DNA of 64,000 nucleotides from Halichondria panicea (GCF_963675165.1 NC_087383.1:2262979-2326978); one strand, 5' to 3'. Counted from the first letter of the stretch, positions 34,758-47,100 are shown. Notes: generated from the sequence alone by a model not told the origin. Numbers and translations: made by a program.

Positions 34758-34764
34758 TACGGTA
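34758..34764. other. apparent MITE excision footprint (TA-CGG-TA)
   Basis: At the position where the paralogue carries the element 42015-42267, this copy reads caaaTACGGTAgtag. The uninterrupted paralogue near 7277 reads caaaTAgtag. The extra CGG equals the last three bases of the element. Confidence 0.7.
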
Positions 34765-35404
34765 GTAGATCTATTTAAGGCCACTAAACACTGCACATGT
34801 GTATCTCTCACCTCTGTGGGTGGTATAGGAACGAGGGAGGCCCTCTGATACTGTCTAGAGGACTGGATTTCTTCTCACTGCCAATCTAGGAGGTATGAAA
34901 ACAAAATATGCATTTGGTAAAATCTACTCTCAAACAACATTGCACATTGACCATTCCTCCTCTCACCTCCTGCTCATTCATGAACATCATGAACCTTTGA
35001 AGGACTCGTCACATAATCTTGGAGCAAAAAGATACGGACTTGGTTGAGGATTTCAGTGTGAGGATAAAGTGAGAGAGGAGGTTGTGGGGGGAGGGGCCTC
35101 AGACCAGGGCTGGTGAGACACAGTGTCACGTGAGAGGAGACTCGGACACATGGTCCTCTGTCTGGACAGCTGCTGTGAGGAGAATGAGAATTGTAAAGCA
35201 CTGGAATTGAACTGTGCACAAGCACGAAATACATGCACTATTTTATTCGCACCACATAACTAACTAAAAATGCTCACCAATAAAACACCACACACCACTT
35301 GGTGTACAACATTTTAACGAATCTACAAATGAACTTCAGTTCCTCTAGACAACCTGCCCAACCCTCCACATACACACTGGCTGCATCATGCATAAAGAAA
35401 ATGC

Positions 35405-35650
35405 ATCTATTTTCACAGCGTTTGACCATCAAACGTATCAGAGAATAATCTCACGCCCATATTGCTGATTTGCTTGAAATGTCCACCACCATCTTAGCAA
35501 TGTACCAGCAAGGGGCTTTTGTTGTGAGCATCAAAGGTAGGCCATGGCATTCAGTTGCTATTGATGAGTCACAGGTACTCTCTGATAAGAAGATCTTAAT
35601 TGGACTGTTTGTGTCTGAAATGGGAGGCTTACTACAACTTCATATCAGCT
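35405..35650 (+). mobile_element. fragment of a transposon-associated protein inside a kinesin intron
   Basis: Sister of 7962-8217, with a 9-base deletion removing HEM after IDES. It carries the same frame break. Confidence 0.5.
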
Positions 35651-36504
35651 AAAGCCTACAAGGTGTTAGGGCCTTCTGAAAATATGATTTCTTCCACCAA
35701 CTCGATTAAAACTATATAAGAAACAATTTTACTTTTCCCTAGTGAGATCTCAGCTCTCTCAACTCTGGCGACCAATTACTGCTCAAATACATTTATTCTT
35801 AAAGTGATTGAGCTCACCTTTGGTAGCGCTGACTTATCACAGCTGTTGGTCCAATTCTCCAGAACTCTGAGCTTCCCCTCGAGGTGCAACTGCAAGTGAC
35901 AGAAGATTTAAGTTGAGGTTGAGAAAAGAGTTTCATGCAATAAAGTTAGAAGACACTGAATAAGCAGATTACCAGATAAAGTACAGCATAATTATGTTCT
36001 GGACAGGAAATTGTCCGGGTATAATTGGAACAGATTTTTATAGCGCATGCGAAGTGTCCGGGAATAATTAGCATGCAGCTGCATACGAGTGAGCTAAGTT
36101 TAATAGAACAGGGTACGACTGAATAGTTGCACTATTATAGCTATCTAAAACTAGATACTCAAAGCTATCTAACTGCAGCACTCTAAGTATTACTGGCTGG
36201 TTATGACTGTAACTCAACTTTTCAAGGTATTGTCCGGACAAATGTAATATTAAAGCACAAGAGTGTCCGTTGTATTAGAACAACGAAAATTGGCAGGCAA
36301 GAGTGTCAGGGATAATTAGAACTTTCTGAGGCGATAAATTAGAAGATATACGGTACATGCAAGTTCGTTGTCTAAGGACATAATTATTGCAGTGCTTATA
36401 ACTATGGCTAATACAAGGGTGCTCAGTTAAAGTCGACCATACATACTTGATCCATATTATACATGTACCCTGGGAGCAGTACAATAAGTCAAGAGCTCAT
36501 AGTA

Positions 36505-36673
36505 AAAAAGAGAGAGTATCGAACGCATCGCTATCTTGCATCAGATATATTCGGAAAGTAACGTGACACCCTGTCTGAAACACGTCATCAATTAAATTGA
36601 TCAGTTACAAAGCAGGAAGTTACGCTACTTTCCAAATACATCTTATGCTACGTTGGATACTCTCTCTCTCTTA
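36505..36673. mobile_element. inverted-repeat MITE with gagagagtatc ends
   Basis: Near-identical to 9083-9253 and in the same position relative to the truncated NLR. Confidence 0.7.
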
Positions 36674-37119
36674 TTATGGGACTCTTGTTATTAGCGGCCT
36701 CTCAAAAAATTGGCTAAGAATAATTACATGTACACAGCTGTAGGTACACACTTGCCCAACCCACTCACCAGAGAGGACACCTTCGAGGTTAGGTAAATTT
36801 ATGACCTCTAAAAGTAGCGACAGCTGCGTTGACAATTAATTTTTAATGCCGCGTCCTAAATGGAGGTAAATGTAGGCACACCCTAGTAAAGTAGTAAAGA
36901 TTCTAACTCACTGGAAAATACGTTTTTAAGTGGCTATAGAAATCGAGGCAAGTAGACTGAGTAGAGTTACATGTACCTCCAATTAGATGAGACCCTCTAA
37001 ATAATGGACACCAGGTCTTCAACATGATTTTCAACCTCCAAAAGAAGCGATCTCTGGCTTCAATAAGTTTTAAAAAGTGTTGCTTTAATTAAAGGTCTTA
37101 CGGTAATCACATTTCTTAC

Positions 37120-37167
37120 TTGAATACGTCGGGTTCATTACTGACAGGCAGCATTCTCAGCCTCAAA
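37120..37167 (-). pseudogene. isolated IQGAP exon remnant
   Basis: FEAENA... exon with the same single-base loss as at 9699-9746, showing that the two segments are duplicates. Confidence 0.6.
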
Positions 37168-37387
37168 CTGTGCAAAGGAACAGAAAACATGATCCACGAC
37201 GTACCTTACAAGGTAACATAAACCAAGAGATGAACCAGACAATCATCTATGGCTAATAAATTGACTCACCATCTTTCCATTGGGAGAATGCTGTAATACT
37301 TTAGCAATGGAGCCAGGTTTTGTCTCTAGCTCTAGCTAGCTCTGTGGGTGAAAACAATATGTCTTTGGTGGGTGTGGTGGTGAATGT

Positions 37388-37437
37388 AAAAAGTGGGTGT
37401 ATCTCAATCTTAGATATCTGAGATACACCCACTTTTT
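37388..37437. promoter_or_regulatory. hairpin upstream of an NLR start
   Basis: Same arms (aaaagtgggtgtatctca and inverse) as 9967-10016, about 92 bases before the ATG at 37529. Confidence 0.55.
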
Positions 37438-37528
37438 TTGCAAGTCATGCAAAAACAACAACACTCAATAATATATTTCAGAGAAATCTAGAGCTAGCTA
37501 GCTGCAAGGCACAGATTTATTTACTGGA

Positions 37529-38479
37529 ATGGCCACTAAAGAGCAGAACCAAGGTATAAAGACTGTCATATTTCCTATAAAGGATAAACCCAATGATTGC
37601 TAAAGCATAAAACCCTCATTGGTGATTGCTAACCTTGTGTGCTTGCTATCTATTTTCAGAGCTCACAATTGACGATCTGAAGACAGAAATGAAACTGACT
37701 GATGAGCAGCTCAATACAGTAATAAAGGAACCAGATCTACCCGAGTTAGCAGCATGTTTCGACAATGTTCACAAAGGCTATCTTGAAAAATTGGAGCTCT
37801 CACCTGGAGAGCAAACTGACGTGAGGACTAGAGCATATGTAGATGGCACTCTGGCAGGAATGTTGCTGTCTACTTAATTGCTATTGTTACACATACAATT
37901 CTCTATTAACTATCACCAGGAATGGTACTCACCTATTGTTTTGTTTCCCCAGACTCCACCACCTCGTGTCCTCCCTCCCGAGAGAGGGTCCTGCTGAACC
38001 ACAAGCTGTCCTCGTACAGGGACTACCTACAAAGTCGCTACAGAATGCAAGTATCCACATCAGCCACACAATGGCCTCCCGTCCCAACAAAGACAATTTT
38101 CAAACTAGCCATGATTCAGAAGGAGGAAATACAGAGAGGAAGAATCGACGATGAATTTGTTAGGCTAACAATTACGGGGAAAATTGACGATATTTTACTT
38201 CAAAAAACTCCGGTTAACTTAACTAACATTTTCCCTGAGATTGAGGATACACGAAACTTTGTGTTGATTGAAGGAGCTCCCGGCTCTGGCAAGAGCACCC
38301 TTGCTCTACACATCTGTCAGGAGTGGGCAAAGGGGAAACTGTTCCAACAGTTCGATATTGCAATCCTGGTGAGACTGAGAGATCCCCTCGTTAGAGAAGC
38401 AAAAACAATAGAAGATCTTCTCCCTTGTAGGAATTCAACACTGGCATGCCAAATAGGGGCAACAATTATAATTAATTGA
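37529..38479 (+). pseudogene. truncated Death-like/NACHT receptor (copy 2 of 3)
   Basis: Exon 1 37529-37553, exon 2 from 37660 (truncated, stop at 37877), exon 3 from 37953 to 38479. It carries the same two deletions as 10108-11041 and the same exon 3 protein. Intron 1 keeps the longer form (taaccttgtgtgcttgc) also seen in the complete genes but lost at 10.2 kb. Confidence 0.85.
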
Positions 38480-38909
38480 TTGATTATTAATTGAGATTGA
38501 TTGTTATTCATACAGTTTTGACAATTGATTTTAATTCTGCCATAATGCATTCAATGACAATTTAAATGCATAGAGAAAAGTAGTGAAGTATTATATACTA
38601 GTATATATAATTATGTTAGACACTATAAAAACAAATGTTGTTAATTAATTACAACTTGTTAATAGCACAGCAATAACAAAGGCTTCTCCTTGGTAACAAT
38701 AACAGACACACAGACACACGCACACGCACACAGTCAGCTTTACCGTAGCCCTCGTGCGGCTACGCCTCGAGGCATAACAAGGGCTTCTCCTGGTAATAAT
38801 GATAAATGCTCACATGCACAGTAAATTGTCAATGAACACAAAGCAATTTGCTAGTGAAAATCCAATTTAACGCTCTGATGCCTTTTGTTCATATAATTAT
38901 GAGGAAGAT

Positions 38910-40030
38910 GAGCAAATTAACGTTTACTTTAGCCCTCCCAAACATCTTCTAAACATCTTCATGATTGCCAGGCCCTCGAATTGCAGCTGAAGGAGGTCCT
39001 GTGTGGGGAGAAGAGAGGGCAGTGAAACACTTCAACTGGTATAAGACAAAGAATGCATGTATTCTACATAACACAAAATCATATTAGTACTCCCTTTATT
39101 GCTCCCCTCACCTGGAAGATCAGCTCCACCTTCTCTATCTGCCTGCCCAGGAAACGACCAGACACCTCAAACTTGCTCACATCCACTGACGTCATCTTAA
39201 ACACAACATTTCTGAACCTGGGGGAGTGTTAACATAGCGCTCAACGTTACACATAGAGGCATAAAATAAGTCAATAGCCTCACACTGAAATAGATTAGTA
39301 GTAGAATCTGGACAAAGTACGTACAAGAGCAATAATATTAAGAGCAGATGTCGATGATTATCATGTTGTTTGATCATAGTAGAGGGATTCCCAGAATAGT
39401 ACATCAATGACAAGAGACATACGAAGCTCTTAACATCAATACCGTGACACACCAATGTACGCAGGAATTGAAAGCACAAATTCTACATTGACAGCCCATA
39501 TTAAAGATCTAAGCACACAACACAAGTATGTTAGTATCTGCTATGCACTCTCCAGTACGTAGGTAGAGACTCACAGAGTGGGTGGGGCATATCTCCATGG
39601 ACACTGATGCAGATGATTGGTTTGATCACGTCAGAGTACGCATCGATACCCAGCTATCTGTCCGGGGGGTCCACAGTCGATGCTCGCAGGAAGAACTCTC
39701 TGTGGGGGGGGGGAACAGTGAGAGTCATAATTATTAAGATTCAGTTTCGGAGTCATAAGATTCAGTTTCGGGAATAAATGTCATAGAAAGTCACTAATTG
39801 ACTCACCTTTTTTCCAGCCGAGGTAAATGGAGCACAGCTATAGGTTACGTCTCTGTGGGGCATGTAATAATTGATTGACTGAAATTGAGTATCAGGTTTT
39901 AAGCAACTAATAAGGATTATCACTTATTGAGCGCACAATTCCCCGCCCACACACACCTGGTCAGTAGACAGCTGATTGCCTATCCACAACATTGAAGGAT
40001 TTTATCGCAGCTATGTACTTCATTGTACAG
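38910..40030 (-). pseudogene. IQGAP C-terminal exons (copy 5)
   Basis: In transcript order: 39957-40030 (frameshift), 39807-39852 (RRNL, TAG), 39575-39699 (TAG before LGIDAYSDV), 39112-39217 (FRNVVFKMTSVDVSKFEVSG to LIFQ, intact) and 38910-38998 (last exon with 11-base duplication). It belongs to the same lineage as 11476-12587. Confidence 0.85.
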
Positions 40031-40159
40031 CTGCAAGGGGAGTGACGTGTGATACAGTGTGATTCAATGAAAGTCAGTACAACACAGTTAGTGTATGTTT
40101 ACCAAAGAGGTACATGAGATTGTTCTGACAAATCATTCTTGTACTCTCTAATACACTAA

Positions 40160-40340
40160 CAGGGTTTCATCTAGGATAACAAGTTGGGGGGGGGGGGGGA
40201 GATTTGGGAGTGCGTAAGCGCATCACAAAATGTTTGGCTATATGCCCACTTTTGTTTAAATGATTACATCATGCTTAACTTAATGCTAATGTGATGACAT
40301 GTAGTACTAATGTGATGATGTCATTAGTTATTAGATTCGC
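40160..40340. mobile_element. MITE with CAGGGTTTCATCTAG terminus, right end lost
   Basis: Same truncated form and junction as 16614-16790. Confidence 0.6.
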
Positions 40341-41110
40341 TAAATAATAACTTAGGTACTTTACTGGATACCCAATTGAAACAAAATTAAAATTCCTCAC
40401 AATTCACCACAACCACAGACAAGTACTATCTATGAATTAGATTATTTTTACACCACAACTGTCAAAGATAAAAATCACAAATGAACCTAAGTCATTTTGA
40501 AACATACCTTGTAACCCCCCCCCCCCCCCTGTACGAGTTATATGTTTGTGTTAAGCACACTTAACAGTGTACTCTAAAAGCTACATTTTGATAGTACAAA
40601 CTTGGGTATGATGTAAACACTACTGACGTTTTGGCAGGATTAGTGGAACATATATTTATGATCCATTCCCCCCTTAAGCCGTGGCTATTTTAAAACACCT
40701 CGCTATTCTGGCCAAGCTTCACTGTGCCAGATTAACAAGAGTCTACTGTACATGTATTAACGAGTGCTGCAAGCTGCGCTGTGCTAATGCCTCTCGTCAT
40801 GTTTCGCTTTCTCTCAAACTATGAGAGTGTTAGAGAGGTGAAGAGGTAATTACATAATGTATTACTGTTGACAGAATTGAATTACAAATAGAATAGGAGA
40901 GGAGCTGAATGTAAACAGAAGCCTATCTTCTCAACGTTACACAGACTTGTGTACATCTATTGTTATCTATTCTATAATCATTGTTGTGCTTGTGGCTTCT
41001 TACCAGAATCCCAAGAGAAAAAGTAGATCAGGATCTGGATTATCTCACAAGTGGGGATGAGCGCGCATGCGCATTAAATCTGCAAGAATAATGGGTGTCT
41101 GCAAAGAGAA
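40340..41110. repeat. dispersed block, second copy
   Basis: Matches 16800-17760 with small deletions, including the loss of a stretch equal to 17378-17585. It is followed by unrelated repeat sequence instead of the 3' part seen at 17760-18174. Confidence 0.55.
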
Positions 41111-41149
41111 CAAATGGCTACTATACTAAGCTATATAGCTGCTTCAAAC

Positions 41150-41470
41150 AACAGATCTTTTCTGGCTCTTAGCGAACAAAAAGCAAGCGCTTTAGTGCAA
41201 GGCTAACGAATAGTGTGAACAGATGATTCTGAAGAGACTGTAACAGCCTTCAATGTCAGTCAAACTAGCCATATCTCGAGAAAGAAGCCTTAGTTTGCTA
41301 ATCCACGAATAAAATCCAAGAAAACGTGGCTAAAAGCCTATAGAAGCTGTTAGTTTTTGTCGTATTGCAACCATTGAGCAGCTACAGCTGGAATACACAC
41401 ACAGACACACACACACAGTCAGCTTTAGCGTATCCCTCATACGGCTGCGCCTCAGTCGAGACATAATACA
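41150..41470 (+). repeat. dispersed repeat (see 309-625)
   Basis: Contains tggctcttagcgaacaaaaagcaagc, a (CA)n run and agtcagctttagcgtatccc. A close copy follows at 44090-44430, and an inverted copy is at 309-625. The terminal agtcagctttaccgtatccc part also occurs near 1380, 1860, 11300, 38735 and 51350. Confidence 0.65.
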
Positions 41471-41518
41471 TTATTATACAGTATTTACCGAGTGCATACA
41501 TGTACATGCTAAACTCAC

Positions 41519-42390
41519 ATCTGCCTTGCTGTTAGCCAGTTCCAATTCTCTCACCAGCTCAGCTCAGCTATGACACCCGGTTCCATGACCTCTTGAGCAG
41601 CTTCTCCTCCAACTCCCTCAGCAGGTCATCCTCTAGACATTGAATGGTCTCACTCTTCTCCTCAACCTGACAAGGGAACATCAATAAGTTGCTGCCAGGT
41701 GGAGAATACTCGACATACAACAGTGACGTGCATGTACAGTCAACTACTGAAAATCTGGCAAAGAAATTTAACGGTATTCTCCCACTTTGAAATAAAGGTA
41801 AGCTTAAAGTTGGACTGTAGTTAGGTATTAAATAGGCATCTGCTATCAGGGTTGTTGCAATAACTATTATAAAGAGATAGTAGCGTACGTGTAATCACAC
41901 AGTACACCATCAGATTGGCTATTCAGAGCATAGATCATACAGTATATACATGATCAATTGCTAAATGCTCTGAAATGCAGCTCACTAGCAAAAAAAAGTA
42001 ATGCCTAGCAAATACCGTATAGCGGGTATATGTCGAGGGTATAAATGTTCGCGGATGGACCTCTACAAAGGATTTCGCGGATTTTATTTTCGTGGTCTGA
42101 GTTCCAGCCTTTTGGCGCATGCGCACATCAACATGCAGCTGTACCTACACACCGTTAGCCTCGAATCCATAATACTGAACACGCCTACTATTATAAATTT
42201 TCGCGGTACAGGCTCAATCCGCGAAAACTGCGAACATTTATACCCTCGAAATATACATGCTATACGGTAGTAGATCTATTTTGATTAAAGGACACTAAAC
42301 ACTGCACATGTGTATCTCTCACCTCTGTGGGTGGTATAGGAACGAGGGAGGCCCTCTGATACTGTCTAGAGGACTGGACTTCTTCTCACT
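41519..42390 (-). pseudogene. kinesin-like coiled-coil exons (copy 3, partial)
   Basis: 41519-41666 is the VEEKSETIQCLEDDLLRELE exon with a deletion and a 5-base duplication (gctcagctcagct). About 42323-42390 is the VQSSRQYQRASLVPIPPTE exon. A MITE (42015-42267) has entered the intron between them. Confidence 0.6.
42015..42267. mobile_element. 253-bp MITE with TA target duplication
   Basis: Starts CCGTATAGCGGGTATATGTC, ends in imperfect inverse GAAATATACATGCTATACGG, and is flanked by TA. The inner parts (gagggtataaatgttcgcgg) pair too. The paralogue at 7277 is empty and the one at 34758 bears a three-base scar. TA duplication and ends fit a Tc1/mariner-type mobiliser. Confidence 0.85.
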
Positions 42391-42569
42391 GCCAATCTAG
42401 AAAACACAACACGCATTTGGTAAAGATCTACCGTAATCGTTCTCATTATAGAACCAGTAAAAAATTTTTATTATTCTAGAAACAATGTACCAAAAAAAAT
42501 TAAAGAGGGCGTCCTAATCGAGGCTGGTTCTATGATTGGAATGCTTTTATGGTACTCCCAAACAACATT

Positions 42570-44040
42570 GACCACAATTGATCCAACAAAATTAAAATTC
42601 CTCACAATTTACCACAACCACAGACAAGTACTACATGTATCAGATTATTTTACACCACAACTGTCAAAGATAAAAATCACAAATGAACCTAAGTCATTTT
42701 GAAACATACCTTGTAACTCCCCCCCTCTGTACGAGTTATATGTTTGTGTTAAGCACACTTAACAGTGTACTCTAAAAGCTACATTTTGATAGTAAAAACT
42801 TGGGTATGATGTAAACACTACTGACGTTTTGGCAGGATTAGTGGAACATATATTTATGGTCCATTCCCCCCTTAAGCCGTGGCTATTTTAAAGCACCTTG
42901 CTATTCTGGCCAAGCTTCACTGTGCCGGATAAACAAGAGTCTACTGTACATGTATTAACGAGTGCTGCAAGCTGCGCTGTGCTAATGCCTCTCGTCATGT
43001 TTCACTTTCTCTCAAACTATGAGAGTGTTAGAGAGGTGAAGAGGTAATTACATAATGTATTACTGTTGACAGAATTGAATTACAAATAGAATAGGAGAGG
43101 AGCTGAATGGAAACAGAAGCCTATCTGATGGCTTGATGAATAATCAAGATAGAAGTAACTGCTTGTTATTTATATGGCCTGTATAGCCAAACAGTGGGAG
43201 CAAACCTTTGTCAATTAAAGGCACAATCTGTACAGAATAGTAATAGAGAATTTGGATCATGAAGCTTATATTTAAACACAACAGTATAGTATTTGCAAAA
43301 AGTAGAAAAGACTGGTGTTACATGCATCTATTGTTACCAGACTTGTGTACATCTGATATTGTCTATAATCATTGTTGTGCTTGTGGCTTCTTACCAGAAT
43401 CCCAAGAAAAAGTAGATCAGGATCTGGATTATCTCACACGTGGGGATGGCATTAAATTTACAAGAATAATGGGTGTCTGCAAAGAGAACAAATGGCTACT
43501 ACAGTTTATAGCATAGATAGAGCAAAGAGGGATTGGCAACAAAATCGACCTCGAATAACTATCTGTGTTGCCCCGGCGTTGCTGTCTACTTCAACGTAGG
43601 AAGACAGCCTCGAGTAAACCACAGGCTGGGAATGGTTGAGGAAACAAGTGATTGTCTTACTGTCAGTATAACAATTCTGCTGCTGATTTTAGACTTCATT
43701 TCCATGCTTGAGGCTATATGTGATCCAGGACACTATTTAGTTAGACAATCTTAGCTATACTTATTATAAGTGCTATTGGTACATAGCCATAAAAAAACGG
43801 TGAAAAGAGGTGAAAAAAGCGCTATGTACCGCTAGCTCTTTCTCAACAATCTATAAAAAATTTTGGGAAGTTCCACATAATACACATCATCAAGAAGCAT
43901 GCATGGAAATGAAGTTTTGGGGGGTCTTAGAAAGCTCTGTGTAAGGCCTCAAACATAAAAAAAGTGTTTCGCAGCGTTACGGTGGGGGACAACACGGATC
44001 GTTTCAGGATTAAGCCACACCCCCTGCACAAAAGTCTACG
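42570..44040. repeat. dispersed block, third copy
   Basis: Full-length relative of 16800-18174 with about 120 extra bases near 43850-43960. It ends in gcacaaaagtctac and continues into other sequence, whereas the first copy runs into the 28-bp minisatellite at that very point. Confidence 0.6.
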
Positions 44041-44089
44041 TTTTAACTTCCGTTGCCAATCCCTCTCTTCTATATCTATGTTTATAGCT

Positions 44090-44430
44090 AATAACACCTC
44101 TTTTCTGGCTCTTAGCTAACAAAAAGCTAGCACTTTAGTGCAAGGCTAACTTATAAGTTGAATAGAAATTTTGTGCGAACAGATGATTCTACGAAAGATT
44201 CTGAAGAGACTGCAACAGCCTTCAATGTGGGTCAAACTAGTCATAACTCGAGAAAGAAGCCTTAGTTTGCTAATCCACGAAACAAAATCCAAGAAAACGT
44301 GGCTAGAAGCCTGTTAGTTTTCGTCGCATTGCAACCGTTGAGCAGTTACAGCTGGAATACACACACACACACACACACAGTCAGCTTTACCATTTCCCTC
44401 GTGTGGCTACGCCTCAAGGCATAATTATAC
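44090..44430 (+). repeat. dispersed repeat (see 309-625)
   Basis: Copy of 41150-41470 with a (CA)n run at about 44357. It ends next to a kinesin exon in both places, so the repeat was duplicated with its flank. Confidence 0.65.
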
Positions 44431-44469
44431 AGTATTCACCGAGTGTAAACATGTACATGCAAAACTCAC

Positions 44470-45145
44470 ATCTGAGTTGCTTAGCCAGTTCCAATTCTCG
44501 GCCATGACACCCAGGTCCATGATTTGAGACCTCTCGAGCAGCTTCTCCTCCAACTCCCTCAGCAGGTCATCATCTAGACATTGAATGGTCTCACTCTTCT
44601 CCTCAACCTGACAGGGGAACATCAATAAGTTGCTGCCAGGTGGAGAATACTCGACATACAACAGTGACGTGCATGTACAGTCAGCTCTCTCAACTCTGGC
44701 AATCAATATACTGCTCAAAGACATTTATTCTTAAAGTGATTGAGCTCACCTTTGGTAGCGCTGACTTATCACAGCTGTTGGTCCAATTCTCCAGAACTCT
44801 GAGCTTCCCCTCGAGGTGCAACTGCAAGTGACAGAAGAGAAAATAGCTCCAATAATATTATACAATAATTAGTAGTATAGACACTGAAAGAGCAGATTAC
44901 CAGGGACATAATTATTGCAGTGCTTATAATTATAGCTGCTCAAAGTGGTCATAAAGCTTCAACAGAACAACCAACCTGTATATTAAAATACATGCATGTA
45001 CCCTGGGAGCAGTGCAGACATCAATCAGTCAACAATTTATTCACAGCTGTAGGCACACACTTGCCCAACCCACTAACCAGAGAGGACACCCTGATAGTGC
45101 CATCACTGAGTTCCTCATCTCTAACCCTGCTTTCAATGGTCAGCT
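44470..45145 (-). pseudogene. kinesin exons (copy 4)
   Basis: 45079-45145 is the 3' end of the switch I motor exon only. 44750-44821 is LHLEGKLRVLENWTNSCDK. 44470-44607 is VEEKSETIQCLDDDLLRELE with a deletion in the MAELVRELEL part. The exons between (7530 and 7341 types) are missing, so this is an internally deleted copy. Confidence 0.65.
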
Positions 45146-45360
45146 TGTAAATCGAGGTATGGGAAAAACGCTCCAATGTAAACACTGAAAGAGTAGTACT
45201 TCAGAAACAGACATGCAGGTTGGTTGTCCTATATTGCAGTACTTGTACTTATAGCTAATACAAGGGTGTTCAGTCATGCAAAGTAGACTACCTTACCATA
45301 ACAACCAATCGTGATCCATTAATCTAAACATCTTCATACATACAAAATTCAGTCCATAAT

Positions 45361-45590
45361 AAAAGAGAGAGAGTATCGAGCGTATATCGTTACCTTGCAT
45401 CAGATGTATTCGGAGTGTAACATTACACCCTGTCTGAACAACTTGTGGCATAAAATGTTTCTGCCTCGAGGTAAGTAGCGGCTTCGGGTACTCGGATTGT
45501 TTGGTTAAAAAGCAGGAAGTTACGTCACTTTCCGAATACATTTGACGCAAGGTAATGCTACGTTGGATACTCCCTCTCTTTTATTATGGA
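45361..45590. mobile_element. inverted-repeat MITE with gagagagtatc ends
   Basis: A longer family member: arms gagagagtatcgagcgta and ggatactccctctctttta with attcggagtgtaac / ttccgaatacat inside. It lies between kinesin exons. Confidence 0.7.
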
Positions 45591-45895
45591 CTCTTGCTAT
45601 TAGCGGCCTCTCAAAACTGGTAAGAAACTTAAGCAACTGTAATCACATGACGTACGTACATGTACCAACACCATTAATTTTTATGAAGGAGAGAGTATAA
45701 TTATACAAAGCAGTACATTCAGCGTGGGATTAATATAAGGACTGCACATTTCCATGCAGTGCATACTGTACAATGTAACTATAGTAACTCACACGGTTCA
45801 CTCTGATAACTTAATTTGATATGATCTTCATCAAAAAAGCAACGGGAAGTTTTACTTGATTGGCTACTGTATCAGCTTGTCCCAAAACAGCTCAC

Positions 45896-46551
45896 CCGGG
45901 GCACCTGTTGCACTTACACGCTCTGACCCAGCCAGGTCAACCAGGCTCTGAACACAGAGAAGGAGGTAAAATCATCATAATAACAATAACTTATATGTAC
46001 ATTTACACATACATAGTCTGTACGTGTAGATCAAATTAAAGCAAAATAGTCGACCTAGTGTATGTTCACAGCTGTAGGCACACACTTGCCCAACCCCACT
46101 CACCAGAGAGGACACCCTAGCTGATAGTAGTGCCATCACTGAGTTCCTCATCTCTAACCCTGCTTTCAATGGTCAGTTTGAATATTGTGTGTGATCTGGA
46201 GTTGTGCTCGGTAGATCCAAATGTCCGGTTCTCTGAGCAGAAGAGATTATACACATTACCAGCACAATAGGTGCACAGGCAGCATGCATGTACATGTACA
46301 CACAAGGCTAAGGCTGAGAGGTCACACTAGGGCAGACCAACAGAGGCTGTAATAAAGAGGTGACATGCTAACACAGGTTGCATGAAACCAACCCTATGGA
46401 GACTGGGCCATTAACCTGGCTACAGGGTGATCACATTAGACAGACAGGTTCACAAAAGTGCACAAGTGATAGTGACTTACTCTCCCCGATCTCAATGAGA
46501 CTAGTAAATATCTTGGGGAGGGAAATCGGCTCCTCAGACAACCCAACCAAC
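45896..46551 (-). pseudogene. kinesin-7 (CENP-E-like) motor exons, copy with frameshift
   Basis: In transcript order: about 46481-46551 (KLVGLSEEPISLPKIFTSLI), 46104-46232 (KNRTFGSTEHNSRSHTIF, the switch I region, then KLTIESRVRDEELSD) and 45896-45947 (SLVDLAGSERVSATGA, the switch II DLAGSER). Phases of the first join give GEKNR as in CENP-E-type motors, which walk on microtubules and bind ATP. A 4-base insertion (agct) at about 46118 breaks the frame before VSSL. The P-loop exon is not in the window. Confidence 0.8.
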
Positions 46552-46883
46552 TTATGAGTTAGCCTAGCTTGCACTAATTTAAATTTATTAGTCATAAAAG
46601 TGCAACAAAAGCTGTGCTAGGTAATTTGCTGATTTCTACGACAGCTACGTTGACAATTATGTTTTAATGTCGCGTCCTAAATGAGGTAAATATAGCTAGC
46701 CACACCCTAGCATCGTTTTTGGAAAACATGTTCTAGAAATTGAGGCAAGTATAGACTGAGTAGAGCTACCTATAATCAGATGCGACATCAGGTTTTTAAC
46801 ATAATGTTTAACCTCCAAAAGAAGCGACCTCTGGCTTAAAAAGTGTCACTTTAATTAAAGGTCTTACGGCAATCACATTTCTT

Positions 46884-46916
46884 ACTTGAATACGTCAGGT
46901 TCATTACTGACAGGGA
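46884..46916 (-). pseudogene. truncated IQGAP exon remnant
   Basis: Only the 3' half of the FEAENAALSVMNP exon remains; the sequence diverges after cagggaga. It occupies the same place, just before the NLR, as 9699, 37120 and 60413. Confidence 0.5.
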
Positions 46917-47049
46917 GACAATATTATTGATGAACCAGACAATAATCTATGGCTGATCAATTGACTCACAACCGGAGAATGCTTTAGCAATGGAGCCAGG
47001 TTTCATCTTGTGAAAATCAAATGTCTTTGGTGGGTGTGGTATTAAATGC

Positions 47050-47100
47050 AAAAAGTGGGTGTATCTCATTCTTAGATATCTGAGATACACCCACTTTTTT
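47050..47100. promoter_or_regulatory. hairpin upstream of an NLR start
   Basis: Arms aaaagtgggtgtatctca and inverse, about 78 bases before the ATG at 47178. Here it accompanies an apparently intact gene. Confidence 0.55.

Larger units (their letters stand above)
33562..35889 (-). pseudogene. kinesin-like coiled-coil exons (copy 2)
   Basis: Same five pieces as at 6245-8455: 35818-35889, 34967-35175, about 34812-34877, 34263-34412 (VEEKSETIQCLEDDLLRELE with an undamaged EKLLERSQIMDPGVMAEL) and 33562-33700. The third and fourth pieces join in frame (PPTE to VEEKSE). The first exon of the motor is absent from this copy. The second piece again has a stop upstream of RFMMFMNEQE. Confidence 0.6.
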
